Assembly (NCBI RefSeq): GCF_009193135.1
Contig: NZ_VUKC01000001.1
Span: forward strand, 1-64,000
From: Georgenia satyanarayanai
Lineage (GTDB): Bacteria; Actinomycetota; Actinomycetes; Actinomycetales; Actinomycetaceae
DNA length: 64,000 nucleotides
Direction of reading: 5' to 3'
The notes under the pieces were generated by a model, which saw only the letters and a list, made by a program, of their open reading frames with translations, did no database searches and was not told where the DNA came from. Shown in pieces: positions 9,226 to 17,534 of this stretch (position 1 is its first letter; every line of letters starts with the position of its first letter). Both the position numbers and the translations under genes were made by a program.

Positions 9226-10091
9226 GTGACCGCATCACCCTGAGCGGGCTGCGTGCCCGCGGCCGGCACGGCGTGCTCGCGGCCGAGCGCGAGCTGGGGC
9301 AGGAGTTCAGCGCCGACGTCGTGCTCCACCTCGACACGCGGGCGGCCGCCGCGGGCGACGACCTGTCCGCCACCGTCAACTACGCGGACGTGGCGCGCGA
9401 GGTCGTCGCGGTCCTCGCCGGGCCGCCCGTCGACCTCGTCGAGACGGTCGCGGCGACCATCGCCGAGCGGGTGCTCGCCCACCCGCGGGTGCTCGCCGTC
9501 GACGTCACCGTCCACAAGCCCCAGGCGCCGGTCCCCGTGCCCTTCGCCGACGTCACCGTCCACGTCCACCGCACGGCCGGCGACGCCGGCGGTGGGCGTG
9601 AGGTCGTCCTCGCGCTCGGGGGAAACCTCGGGGACGTGCGCGCCACGCTCTCGGCGGCCCTCACCCAGCTCGCTCGGCACCCGCGCGTGACGGTCGCCGC
9701 GGTCTCCCCGCTGCTGCGCTCGACGGCACTCACCCTGCCCGGCGCCGGGCCGCAGCCGGACTACCTCAACGCCGTCGCCGTCCTGCGCACCGACCTGCCG
9801 CCGCGTGAGCTGCTCGCGCTGTGCCAGGGGCTGGAGCTGGGGCACGGACGGGTGCGCGGGGAGCGGTGGGGCGCGCGGCCGCTCGACCTCGACCTCGTCG
9901 CGGCCGGGACCGTGACCTGGCAGGACGCCGACCTCACCCTGCCGCACCCGCGCGCCCACGAGCGCGCCTTCGTGCTCGCCCCGTGGGCGCGGGTGCGGCC
10001 GGACGCCGTGCTCCCGGGCCACGGGCCGGTGGCCGGGCTCGCCGCCCGCCTGGGGCCGGTCGAGTGGGTGGCCGAGGAGTGGTGGACCTGA
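9222..10091 (+). CDS. folBK: Dihydroneopterin aldolase fused to HPPK (FolB-FolK)
   Basis: One 289-residue polypeptide carries two consecutive folate-pathway enzymes. Residues 1 to about 122 are dihydroneopterin aldolase (GVLAAERELGQEF, the NYADVA segment and VHKPQAPVPVPFADV). Residues about 128-289 are 6-hydroxymethyl-dihydropterin pyrophosphokinase (LALGGNLGDVRATL, GERWGARPLDLDLV, LPHPRAHERAFVLAPW). In the pathway FolB supplies the substrate of FolK, and FolK supplies FolP encoded just upstream. Overlaps folP by four bases and DUF3180 by one. Confidence 0.95.
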   Translation: MSDRITLSGLRARGRHGVLAAERELGQEFSADVVLHLDTRAAAAGDDLSATVNYADVAREVVAVLAGPPVDLVETVAATIAERVLAHPRVLAVDVTVHKPQAPVPVPFADVTVHVHRTAGDAGGGREVVLALGGNLGDVRATLSAALTQLARHPRVTVAAVSPLLRSTALTLPGAGPQPDYLNAVAVLRTDLPPRELLALCQGLELGHGRVRGERWGARPLDLDLVAAGTVTWQDADLTLPHPRAHERAFVLAPWARVRPDAVLPGHGPVAGLAARLGPVEWVAEEWWT

Positions 10092-10546
10092 TGCGGGGGA
10101 CGAGCTGGCAGACGCTGCTGGGGACGGCCGTCGTCGTGGGCGCGGTCTCCTACCTCGGGCTCACCGTGCTGGAGACGCGCAGCGGGACGGTCGTGCCGGT
10201 GGCGGCGCAGACGTGGCTGGTGCTCGCGGTCGTCGCCGTCGTGCTCCTCCTCCTCGGCCGCTCGGTGCGCCGCCTCACCGAGGGGCGCACCACCCGCATG
10301 GACCACCTGCGCGCGGCGCGCGTCGCGATGTTCGCCAAGGCGTGCTCGCTGTGCGGCGCCGCCTTCACCGGCTACTTCGCCGCCCAGGTGGCCGTCGCGT
10401 GGACCAACATCTCCGCCCCCGCCCTGCGCGACCACGCCGTCTGGTCCGGCGCCGCGGGCGTGGCCGCGCTGGTGCTCCTGGCAGTGGCGCTCGTGGTCGA
10501 GCACTGGTGCCGTCTCCCCCCGGAGGACGACCCCGAACCCGCCTGA
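10091..10546 (+). CDS. DUF3180 family membrane protein
   Basis: A 151-residue protein with four predicted transmembrane segments (about residues 8-24, 38-58, 85-105 and 117-138) and a short acidic, proline-rich tail. DUF3180 proteins sit next to folK in many actinobacteria; no function is known. The ATG at 10091 overlaps the folBK stop, so it is translated with the folate genes. Confidence 0.85.
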   Translation: MRGTSWQTLLGTAVVVGAVSYLGLTVLETRSGTVVPVAAQTWLVLAVVAVVLLLLGRSVRRLTEGRTTRMDHLRAARVAMFAKACSLCGAAFTGYFAAQVAVAWTNISAPALRDHAVWSGAAGVAALVLLAVALVVEHWCRLPPEDDPEPA

Positions 10547-10574
10547 CCCGCGCCCCGCCCCCGCCCCGCCTCCC

Positions 10575-10641
10575 AACTTCCCAATTGGTGAGTTGACTGA
10601 CGGTTATGGGCGGCAAGGCGTCGCTCGACGTCGCACGTGGT
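10575..10641 (+). repeat. Left flanking repeat of the DUF559 gene
   Basis: A 67-base sequence that aligns without gaps, in inverted orientation, to 11723-11789; I count 52 of 67 identical positions by hand. Shared blocks include AATTGG, GTTGACTGACGG, GGCGTCG and CACGTGGT. Its outer arm is a degenerate form of the 17-base arm of the palindrome at 2597-2668. It lies between the DUF3180 stop and the end of the DUF559 gene. Confidence 0.75.
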
Positions 10642-10664
10642 GGGTTGTGGGGGCCTCGGGTCCG

Positions 10665-11612
10665 TCAGCTCGTCCGACCCTGGAAGTGGCGCTGCCACCG
10701 GGGGTCGAGGCGCCTGACCCGCACACCCCGGGACTCGAGGGCCTCGACGACGCGCCGCAGGGTCTGGGCCGGGTGGGTGTAGACGTCGGCGGCGCGGATG
10801 ACGATGAGGCGCCAGCCGTGCCTGTCGAGGAACTCGCGCCGGACGACGTCGTGACTCCACTGCGCGTCGTCCTCCGCGTGCTGGCGACCGTCGTACTCCA
10901 GCGCCAGGAGGAGCCCGGGGTAGGCGAGGTCGAGGCGGTAGGTGGTCACGCCGTCGTCGTCGCGCAGCTCGACCTGGAGCAGCGGCTCGGGCAGGCCGGC
11001 GAGGACGAGCAGCATCCGGACGCGGGTCTCCATCGGGGACTCCGCGCCCGCACGGACGTACTCGGCGGCACGGCGGGCAGCGGTCGCGCCCTTGAGCCGC
11101 GTCCGCCGGCACGCCTCGCGCAGTCCCTCAACTGTGACGTGCCCGAGGCGCACGAGGCAGTCGCCGACGACGACGGCGTCGACCAGTGGCAGCACGCGAG
11201 CCAGGTCGATGAAGGTCTGCTCGGGTGAGGTGACCGCGACGCCGCGGACGTGGTGACCGCGCTCCAGGGTGGTGCACACGTGGAAGGTCGTGCCCTCGAG
11301 ACGGTGCCTCTCGTTCGCCGTCGCGACCATGACGTGCGTCGTCGGCGTGTCGGGGACGACGGCGCCCCACAGGCGGGCGGCGGTGTGGTGGCTGACGACG
11401 GCGAGCGGGCCGGCGACGAGGAGCGCGGCCCGGGCTCGCAGCCACGTGTCGACCTCAGCGCCCTCCGGGACGCGGACGCCGCGGAGGACGGCGGTGTAGC
11501 GGTGGTGGCGCAGGTCCCGCTCCGTCACGCCGACGGCGTCGGCGTCCCGGGAGCGGAAGAGGTGATGATCGGGTGCGGGCCGGCGGAACGCGGCCCCAGG
11601 TTCGGCTGACAT
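10665..11612 (-). CDS. DUF559 / Vsr-like nuclease-fold protein with AbiEi-type N-terminus
   Basis: A 315-residue protein. The C-terminal about 115 residues match the DUF559 group of PD-(D/E)xK-like folds related to the Vsr mismatch endonuclease: an acidic helix (ESPMETRVRMLL), YRLDLAYPGLLLALEYDGRQH, with the paired Asp and Glu expected of a metal site, and GWRLIVIRAADV. The N-terminal part (winged-helix-like region, then SHHTAARLWG and a two-domain AbiEi-like layout) resembles type IV antitoxin-like proteins often fused to DUF559. The target is unknown. It runs opposite to its neighbours and interrupts a block (DUF3180 to PH-domain genes) that is otherwise tightly packed. Inverted repeats lie on both sides, which suggests a transposable or homing cassette (inference). 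Confidence 0.8.
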   Translation of the reverse strand: MSAEPGAAFRRPAPDHHLFRSRDADAVGVTERDLRHHRYTAVLRGVRVPEGAEVDTWLRARAALLVAGPLAVVSHHTAARLWGAVVPDTPTTHVMVATANERHRLEGTTFHVCTTLERGHHVRGVAVTSPEQTFIDLARVLPLVDAVVVGDCLVRLGHVTVEGLREACRRTRLKGATAARRAAEYVRAGAESPMETRVRMLLVLAGLPEPLLQVELRDDDGVTTYRLDLAYPGLLLALEYDGRQHAEDDAQWSHDVVRREFLDRHGWRLIVIRAADVYTHPAQTLRRVVEALESRGVRVRRLDPRWQRHFQGRTS

Positions 11613-11654
11613 GGACCGATGGTGGGGACGCAGGCGGGAGACGGGGAGCCGTCA

Positions 11655-11697
11655 TCCACAGCCGCGGCGAGAGCGGTGGCCGAAGGGCGCCTGTGGA
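11655..11697. repeat. Short inverted repeat upstream of the DUF559 gene
   Basis: TCCACAG at 11655-11661 and CTGTGGA at 11691-11697 form a 7-base inverted repeat within the 243-base spacer upstream of the DUF559 start. It could be a regulator site or a leader hairpin for that gene. The rest of this spacer holds the right flanking repeat and the next gene's ribosome binding site. Confidence 0.4.
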
Positions 11698-11722
11698 GCA
11701 CCGATGGACGGCCGAACATCTG

Positions 11723-11789
11723 ACCACGTGGTCGGTTGACCGACGCCGTCGCGCGCATAGCCGTCAGTCAACCCGCCAATTGCGACGTT
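11723..11789 (-). repeat. Right flanking repeat of the DUF559 gene
   Basis: Inverted partner of 10575-10641. Its outer end reads AACGTCGCAATTGG on the minus strand, identical over 14 bases to the arm of the palindrome at 2597. Internally GGTTGACCGACG and CGTCAGTCAACC (11733-11773) can form a long hairpin with one mismatch, and ACCACGTGGT at the inner end is a perfect palindrome. Confidence 0.8.
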
Positions 11790-11855
11790 GGCGGGGGAGG
11801 GCGGTGCGTGGGGTGTGGGAGGCTTCCGGTGCTGACCGTACGAGGAGGACCGTTC

Positions 11856-12371
11856 ATGAGTGACACGCCCCGCTGGCAGGGGGAGGCGCGCAACCCGTTC
11901 GCGCCCGAGGGCCTGCAGTTCACGCCCGTCTCCCGCGGCCTGACGAAGGTGCGGCTCATCTCGGTGGCGGTGTGGCTGGGCCTGCCGCTCGTCGTGCTCG
12001 TCGTCCTCGCCGTGCTCTTCCCCGGCTGGTGGTGGGCGATCCCGATCGGCGTGCTCGTGCTGTTCGTGGCGTGGCTCGGCTGGCTCGTCCCGCGGCAGGT
12101 CCGCTCGATCGGCTACGCCGAGCGCGACGAGGACCTCCTCATCCGCAAGGGCATCCTCTTCCGCCAGCTCACCGTCGTGCCCTACGGCCGCATGCAGTAC
12201 GTCGACGTCCAGGCGGGCCCGCTCGACCGGTGGGCGAAGGTCGCCAAGGTCCAGCTCCACACGGCCTCGGCGCAGACCGACGCGTCGATCCCCGGCCTGC
12301 CGCCGGAGGAGGCCTCGCGCCTGCGCGACCGCCTCAGCGAGCGTGGCGAGTCGAGGCTGGCCGGGCTGTGA
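11856..12371 (+). CDS. PH-domain (bPH2, YdbS-like) membrane protein
   Basis: A 171-residue protein with two adjacent transmembrane helices (about residues 30-50 and 53-72) followed by one bacterial PH domain of the DUF304 type (RSIGYAERDEDLLIRKGILFRQLTVVPYGRMQYVDVQAGPLDR in outline). The ATG at 11856 follows AGGAGG at 11843-11848; a longer frame upstream would run through the repeat and is not credible. Overlaps the next gene by four bases. YdbS/YdbT-type pairs are linked in Bacillus to membrane or bacteriocin stress; the role here is unproven. Confidence 0.85.
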   Translation: MSDTPRWQGEARNPFAPEGLQFTPVSRGLTKVRLISVAVWLGLPLVVLVVLAVLFPGWWWAIPIGVLVLFVAWLGWLVPRQVRSIGYAERDEDLLIRKGILFRQLTVVPYGRMQYVDVQAGPLDRWAKVAKVQLHTASAQTDASIPGLPPEEASRLRDRLSERGESRLAGL

Positions 12372-14131
12372 GCGTCGACCAGCAGCAGCCGGCCCCCGAG
12401 GAGCACGTCGACTGGCGGCGGGTCCACAAGGTCACCCCCGTCCTCAACGCGTGGAAGGTCATCGTCGCGCTCTTCGCGGTGCTGATCTGGCAGAACACCC
12501 AGCTCATCGCCGAGGTGTGGGAGGACCGCGACACCGTCGACTGGACGCTCGTCCTCCTCATCGGGGGCGGGGCAGTCCTCCTGCTCCTCCTCGTCCTCAC
12601 CGCCTACTCGGTGCTGTCGTGGCGGATGATGCGCTACGCCGTCGGGCGCGACGCGGTCTTCCTCCACAGCGGCATCCTCTTCCGCCAGCAGCGCCACGCG
12701 CGGCTCAACCGCATCCAGGCGGTCGACGTCGTCCAGCCGCTCCTCGCGCGCCTCTTCGGTCTCGCCCAGCTCAAGATCGAGACGGCGGGCGGGGGCGGCT
12801 CGTCGGTCGTCCTCGCCTTCCTCAAGGAGGACGAGGCCCAGCGGCTGCGCCGCGAGGTGCTCGACCGCGTCGCCGACCGCGGGACGACGGCGGCACCGGC
12901 ACCTGCGTCCGACGGTGAACCCGCCGCTCCGGACGCCCCTGCCGCGCCACCGGCACGGCCCGACGTCGAGCGCGAGCTGCTCACCGTGCCCACCGGGCGG
13001 CTCGTCGGCTCGCTCATGCTCTCGGGGTCGATGATCGCGCTCGTCGTCGTCCTCGTCGTCCTCCTCGTCGCGGCGATCGCCGCCGAGAGCCTCGCACCGC
13101 TCGCGGGCGCGCTGCCCGGCTTCATCGGCTGGGGCACCTACCTGTGGGGCCGCTTCACCGGCGGCTTCAACTTCCGCGCCGCGATCTCCCCCGACGGCAT
13201 CCGCCTGCGCTACGGCCTGCTCGAGCAGCGCACGCAGACGGTGCCGCCGGGCCGCGTGCACACGGTCGGGCTCAAGCAGCCGCTCCTGTGGCGTCGGCGC
13301 GGCTGGTGGCGCGTGGAGGTCAACGTCGCCGGGTACGGGGGCCTGGAGAACCAGATGGAGGCGACGACCGGCAACGTCCTGCTGCCCGTGGGCTCCCGTG
13401 GTGACGCACTCACCGCGCTGTGGCTGGTCCTGCCGGACCTCGGCGTGGCGGACCCGCAGGCGGTCATCGACGCCGCGCTCGAGGGCGCCGGTGACGCCGC
13501 CGGCTTCACCACGAGTCCCCGCAGCGCCCGCTGGCTCGACCCGATCTCCTGGCGCCGCAACGGCATCCAGCTCACCGACAGCGCCGTGCTCATGCGCAGC
13601 GGCCGGCTCAGCCGTGCCCTGGCGATCGTCCCGCACGAGCGCACCCAGTCGCTGGCCATCAGCCAGGGGCCGCTCGAGCGCCGCGCCGGGATCGCCAACG
13701 TCGTCGCGGCCACGGTCGGCGGGTCCGTCTCGACGACCGCCCACCACCTCGAGCAGATGACCGCGCTTGCGCTCCTCGGTGAGGCCTCCCAGCGCTCCCG
13801 CGCCGCCCGGCACCGCGAGTCCCCCGAGGAGTGGATGCGCCGCGTCGGCCTGCTCGAGCCGGCACAGCACGGGCAGCCCGACGGCGGTGCGCCGGTCCAG
13901 GCGCCCCCGCCCGCGGGGGCCCCGGTCCAGGCGCCCCCGCCGCCGGGTGTCCCGGTCCAGCTGCCCCCGCCCGGAGGGGCTCCGGTCCAGGCGCCGCCAC
14001 TGGCGGGTCCGCCCGTGCACGTGCCCGCCGCCGCGCCCCCGCCGCCCACGGGCGCGCCGCTCACACCTCGTCCCGACGTCCCGCCGCCGCCCGCCGGGCC
14101 TCCCGTCCAGGACCCGCCGCCACCCCGGTGA
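12368..14131 (+). CDS. PH-domain (bPH2, YdbT-like) membrane protein with proline-rich tail
   Basis: A 587-residue partner of the preceding gene. It has paired transmembrane helices near residues 25-45 and 55-75 and again near 215-255, with three DUF304/bPH2 domains (after about 85, about 265 and about 400). Recurring features are RQQRHARLNRIQAVDVVQPL and LAIVPHERTQSLAISQGPL. The last about 80 residues are a low-complexity tail of APVQAPPP-like units. Starts at GTG 12368 within GTGA overlapping the upstream stop. It is likely a membrane complex with the smaller protein. Confidence 0.85.
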   Translation: MSVDQQQPAPEEHVDWRRVHKVTPVLNAWKVIVALFAVLIWQNTQLIAEVWEDRDTVDWTLVLLIGGGAVLLLLLVLTAYSVLSWRMMRYAVGRDAVFLHSGILFRQQRHARLNRIQAVDVVQPLLARLFGLAQLKIETAGGGGSSVVLAFLKEDEAQRLRREVLDRVADRGTTAAPAPASDGEPAAPDAPAAPPARPDVERELLTVPTGRLVGSLMLSGSMIALVVVLVVLLVAAIAAESLAPLAGALPGFIGWGTYLWGRFTGGFNFRAAISPDGIRLRYGLLEQRTQTVPPGRVHTVGLKQPLLWRRRGWWRVEVNVAGYGGLENQMEATTGNVLLPVGSRGDALTALWLVLPDLGVADPQAVIDAALEGAGDAAGFTTSPRSARWLDPISWRRNGIQLTDSAVLMRSGRLSRALAIVPHERTQSLAISQGPLERRAGIANVVAATVGGSVSTTAHHLEQMTALALLGEASQRSRAARHRESPEEWMRRVGLLEPAQHGQPDGGAPVQAPPPAGAPVQAPPPPGVPVQLPPPGGAPVQAPPLAGPPVHVPAAAPPPPTGAPLTPRPDVPPPPAGPPVQDPPPPR

Positions 14132-14179
14132 CCCGGGGCCGGTGTCCGACGTCACCGCCGCGCTGGCGGTGGGCGGGGC

Positions 14180-14185
14180 GATAAT
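14180..14185 (+). promoter_or_regulatory. -10 box, leaderless start of the DUF2520-panC fusion
   Basis: GATAAT, six bases, then the GTG at 14192, in the 60-base spacer after the PH-domain genes. It marks a new transcription unit at the pantothenate genes. Confidence 0.5.
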
Positions 14186-14191
14186 GGCGCG

Positions 14192-16027
14192 GTGACCGCG
14201 AGCGTGCCTGGAGACGTCCCGCCGTCGTCCCGACCCGGACGGCTCGGCGTGGGCGTCGTCGGTGCGGGCCGCGTCGGCGCGGTGATCGCCAGCGCGCTGC
14301 GGGCAGCCGGCCACAGCGTCGTCGGGGCGAGCGCGGTGTCGCAGGACAGCCGAGACCGCGTCGACGCGCTCCTGCCCGGGGTCCCGGTGCTCGAGATCCC
14401 CGACGTCGTCGAGCGCGCCGAGCTCGTCCTCCTCACCGTCCCGGACGACGCCCTCGCCGGCCTCGTCCAGGGGATCGCCGACACAGGCGGCTGGCAGGCG
14501 GGCCAGATCGTCGTCCACACCGCCGGCCGGTACGGCACCGACGTCCTCGTGCCCGCGCAGCGGGCCGGGGCGATCCCCGTCGCCCTGCACCCGGCGATGA
14601 CCTTCACCGGCACGAGCATCGACCTGTCCCGCCTGGTCGGCTGTCCCTTCGCCGTCACGGCTCCCGGGCCGGTGCTGCCGATCGGGCAGGCGCTCGTCGT
14701 CGAGATCGGCGGGGAGCCGGTGGCGCTGCCGGAGTCGGCGCGCCCGCTCTACCACGCTGCCCTCGCGCACGGCGCCAACCACCTCGTCACCCTGGTGACC
14801 CAGGCGATGCGCGTCCTCGGGCGTGCCGGCGTCGACGAGCCCGGGCTCTACCTCGGCCCGCTCCTCACCGCGGCCCTCGACGGCACCCTGCGCGACGGCG
14901 AGCTCGCGCTCACCGGCCCCGTCCTGCGTGGGGACGCCGGCACCGTGGCCGAGCACGTCGCCACCCTCGCGGCCCTCGCCGCCGAGGACGCGACCCTCAG
15001 CGACCTGCCGCCGGCCTACCGCACCCTCGCTCGGGTGACGACGCAGCGGGCCTGGTCCGCGGGCCGGCTCACCGACTCCGCCGCCCAGCTCCTGCTCGAC
15101 GCCGTCGCCGAGGCGCCCGCCGTCGACGCTCCCGTCCACCCGGCAGCCGACCACGACGACGCCGCCGCGCCCGTGCCGTCGCCCGTCCTCGTGCGCACCC
15201 GCGAGGACCTGCGCGAGGTCCTGGACCGGCAGCGCGGCACCCGCGCCGTCGTCATGACGATGGGGGCGCTGCACGAGGGACACCTCGACCTCGTCCGCGA
15301 GGCTCGCCGCCGCGCCGACCACGTGGTCGTGACGATCTTCGTCAACCCCCTCCAGTTCGCGCCGGGGGAGGACCTCGACGCCTACCCGCGCGACCTCGAG
15401 GCCGACCTCGCCAAGCTCGCGAGCGTGGGTGCGGACGTCGTCTTCGCCCCCGGCCCCGAGACGATGTACCCGACCGGTGACCCACGCGTGCGGGTCGACC
15501 CTGGCCCGCTCGCGTCCGTCCTCGAGGGCGGGACCCGACCCACCCACTTCGCCGGCGTCCTCACCGTGGTCCTCAAGCTCCTCCACCTCACCCGGCCGCA
15601 CGTCGCGCTCTTCGGGCAGAAGGACGCCCAGCAGCTCGCGCTCGTCCGGGCGATGGTGCGCGACCTCGACGTCGACGTCGAGGTCGTCGGCGTGCCGATC
15701 CGCCGGGAGCCCGACGGCCTGGCGATGAGCAGCCGCAACGCCTACCTCGGAGACACCGACCGGGCTGCCGCGCTCGCGCTCTCCGCCGCCCTCGAGGCGG
15801 CACGCGGGGCCGCCGGTGGCGGGGCCGAGCAGGTGCTGGCCGCCGCCCGGGAGCGTCTCGCCGCCGAGCCCGGCGTCCGGCTCGACTACCTCGAGCTCGT
15901 CCACCCTGAGACGATGGAGCCCGTGCCCGCGGGCGCGAGCGGGCCCACCCTGCTCGTCGTCGCCGCCTGGGTCGGGACCACCCGGCTCATCGACAACACG
16001 ATTCTCGACCTCTGGAAGGACGAGTGA
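14192..16027 (+). CDS. panC: DUF2520 (Rossmann-like) - pantothenate synthetase fusion
   Basis: A 611-residue two-part protein. Residues about 17-305 are a Rossmann-fold dehydrogenase-like domain ([51 protein letters not shown]) of the DUF2520 type. After an acidic, Ala-rich linker, residues about 330-611 are pantoate-beta-alanine ligase, with [16 protein letters not shown] (HxGH), [25 protein letters not shown] and AMSSRNAYL. PanC joins pantoate and beta-alanine to make pantothenate. PanD, which makes beta-alanine, is encoded next. The N-terminal half may be the ketopantoate reductase that supplies pantoate (inference). Confidence 0.92.
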   Translation: MTASVPGDVPPSSRPGRLGVGVVGAGRVGAVIASALRAAGHSVVGASAVSQDSRDRVDALLPGVPVLEIPDVVERAELVLLTVPDDALAGLVQGIADTGGWQAGQIVVHTAGRYGTDVLVPAQRAGAIPVALHPAMTFTGTSIDLSRLVGCPFAVTAPGPVLPIGQALVVEIGGEPVALPESARPLYHAALAHGANHLVTLVTQAMRVLGRAGVDEPGLYLGPLLTAALDGTLRDGELALTGPVLRGDAGTVAEHVATLAALAAEDATLSDLPPAYRTLARVTTQRAWSAGRLTDSAAQLLLDAVAEAPAVDAPVHPAADHDDAAAPVPSPVLVRTREDLREVLDRQRGTRAVVMTMGALHEGHLDLVREARRRADHVVVTIFVNPLQFAPGEDLDAYPRDLEADLAKLASVGADVVFAPGPETMYPTGDPRVRVDPGPLASVLEGGTRPTHFAGVLTVVLKLLHLTRPHVALFGQKDAQQLALVRAMVRDLDVDVEVVGVPIRREPDGLAMSSRNAYLGDTDRAAALALSAALEAARGAAGGGAEQVLAAARERLAAEPGVRLDYLELVHPETMEPVPAGASGPTLLVVAAWVGTTRLIDNTILDLWKDE

Positions 16028-16029
16028 CG

Positions 16030-16512
16030 ATGCCAGCGCCCAGCTCGCTGCAGCGACCCATGCTCATCGGCAAGATCCACCGCGCCACGGTGACCGCTGC
16101 CGACCTCCACTACGTCGGTTCCATCACGGTGGACGCCGACCTCCTGGACGCCGCCAACCTCCTGCCCGGCCAGCAGGTCGACGTCGTGGACATCACCAAC
16201 GGCTCGCGCCTCACCACCTACGTCATCCCCGGGGAGCGCGGGAGGGGCGACATCCAGATCAACGGGGCGGCCGCGCACCACGTGCACCCCGGCGACCTCG
16301 TCATCCTCATCGCCTACGGGATGCTCAGCGACGCCGACGCTCGCACCTACGAGCCGGCGGTCGTCTTCGTCGACGAGCACAACCACATCCTCGACGTCGG
16401 CCCGGAGCCGGCGCAGCTGCCCGCCGCCGCCGACGACGTGCCCTACCCCGTCGAGCCCAGCGGGGTCCCCTTCGCCGACTACCGCGCCGAGGCAGTCACC
16501 GGGCCGCGCTGA
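16030..16512 (+). CDS. panD: Aspartate 1-decarboxylase
   Basis: Pyruvoyl enzyme making beta-alanine from aspartate for pantothenate. The self-cleavage site is the Gly30-Ser31 bond in [14 protein letters not shown]; Ser31 becomes the pyruvoyl group. [21 protein letters not shown] and DLVILIAYG are all typical. The ATG at 16030 sits nine bases after GGAAGGA; an in-frame GTG at 16024 overlapping the panC stop would be only three bases from it. The 160-residue length includes a slightly long N-terminus (family members often start at MLIGKIH). Confidence 0.93.
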   Translation: MPAPSSLQRPMLIGKIHRATVTAADLHYVGSITVDADLLDAANLLPGQQVDVVDITNGSRLTTYVIPGERGRGDIQINGAAAHHVHPGDLVILIAYGMLSDADARTYEPAVVFVDEHNHILDVGPEPAQLPAAADDVPYPVEPSGVPFADYRAEAVTGPR

Positions 16513-16513
16513 G

Positions 16514-17434
16514 GTGACGGGCGTCCTCGAGGGCTTCGCCGCGCTCGCGGCGCTCATCGCCCTCGGCGCCGTCCTCGCCCACGTCGGCTTCCTCACCTAC
16601 GCCAGCCAGACGATGCTCGTCCGGCTGGCGTTCTGGGTGGCCAGCCCGGCGCTCCTGCTCACCGTCGTCGCCGACGCCGACGTCCACACCGTCTTCTCCT
16701 CGACCCTCGTCGCCACGGCGGGAGCGGTCGCGGGTGCCCTGGTCCTGTACCTGCTCCTCTCGCGGGTGGTCGCGCGGCGGCCGCCGCCGGAGACGGTCGT
16801 TGCCGCGCTGTGCTCGATGTACGTCAACGCCGGGAACCTCGGCCTGCCGGTGGCCGCCTACGTGCTGGGGGACGCCGCGCTCGTCGCTCCCGTCATCCTC
16901 CTGCAGCTCGTGGTGCTCCAGCCGGTCGCGCTCGCGGTCCTCGACCGCACGACGGCGGGAGGCGGGATGGGGGTGCGGCAGCTCGCGCTGCGCACGGTCC
17001 GCAACCCGCTCATGCTCGGCGCGGTGCTCGGCCTCGTCCTCGCGCTCACCGGCCTCCGGCTGCCCAGCGTCGTGCGTGCGCCCGTCGACCTCCTCGGTGG
17101 GATGGCCGTCCCGGCGATGCTCCTCGCCTACGGCGTCTCGCTGCGGCTGGGTCCCAAGCCCGGCGCCGGCTCGCCGCCGCGGGACCTCGTGCTCGTCGTC
17201 GGGCTCAAGCTCCTCGTCCAGCCCGCCCTCGCCTGCCTCCTCGGCATGGCCGTCGGGCTGCAGGACACCGCCCTCTACGCCGTTGCGGTGCTCGCGGCGC
17301 TGCCCACGGCGCAGAACGTCTTCGTGCTCGCCAGCCGCTACGACCGTGGCGTCGTCGTCGCCCGCGACGCGATCTTCCTCTCGACGATCGGTTCCGTGCC
17401 CGTGATCCTCGCCATCACCGCCCTGCTCACCTGA
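16514..17434 (+). CDS. AEC family (auxin efflux carrier) transporter
   Basis: A 306-residue membrane protein with about ten hydrophobic segments arranged in two halves around a central loop, matching the bile/arsenite/AEC superfamily. The conserved SMYVNAGNLGLPVAAYVLGD and ALPTAQNVFVLASRY segments are visible. Starts with GTG two bases after the panD stop, so it is likely expressed with the pantothenate genes. Whether it moves pantothenate or another organic acid cannot be said from the sequence. Confidence 0.85.
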   Translation: MTGVLEGFAALAALIALGAVLAHVGFLTYASQTMLVRLAFWVASPALLLTVVADADVHTVFSSTLVATAGAVAGALVLYLLLSRVVARRPPPETVVAALCSMYVNAGNLGLPVAAYVLGDAALVAPVILLQLVVLQPVALAVLDRTTAGGGMGVRQLALRTVRNPLMLGAVLGLVLALTGLRLPSVVRAPVDLLGGMAVPAMLLAYGVSLRLGPKPGAGSPPRDLVLVVGLKLLVQPALACLLGMAVGLQDTALYAVAVLAALPTAQNVFVLASRYDRGVVVARDAIFLSTIGSVPVILAITALLT

Positions 17435-17468
17435 CGCGTCCCATCCCCGAGAGCTGGGCTGTTCCTGT

Positions 17469-17504
17469 CGACAAGTCGGCTGTCGGCGACAGGTCGGCTG
17501 TCGG
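17469..17504 (+). repeat. 18-base repeat, two units, in a convergent spacer
   Basis: Two tandem copies (CGACAAGTCGGCTGTCGG, then CGACAGGTCGGCTGTCGG) matching the unit found eight times in tilS. They lie between the 3' ends of the AEC transporter and the oppositely oriented P-loop kinase, and are followed by a run of G-rich sequence. Confidence 0.9.
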
Positions 17505-17534
17505 CGGTGGGGGTGGGGGCGGGGGCGGGTCTCC

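Noticed and set aside
10665-11612. DUF559 gene as part of a toxin-antitoxin pair
   Set aside because: The N-terminus is AbiEi-like, but no AbiEii-type nucleotidyltransferase toxin or other small partner gene lies on either side.
11650-11700. DnaA boxes or replication origin from the CCACA/TGTGG pairs
   Set aside because: Only one imperfect pair is present and there is no AT-rich unwinding region or dnaA/dnaN neighbour.
11736-11855. Upstream start for the first PH-domain gene
   Set aside because: The extra 40 residues would be translated from the repeat; the ATG at 11856 has an ideal AGGAGG site.
12182-15904. Minus-strand frame of more than 1200 codons across the PH-domain and panC genes
   Set aside because: Shadow of the plus-strand genes; no domain, start signal or sensible composition.
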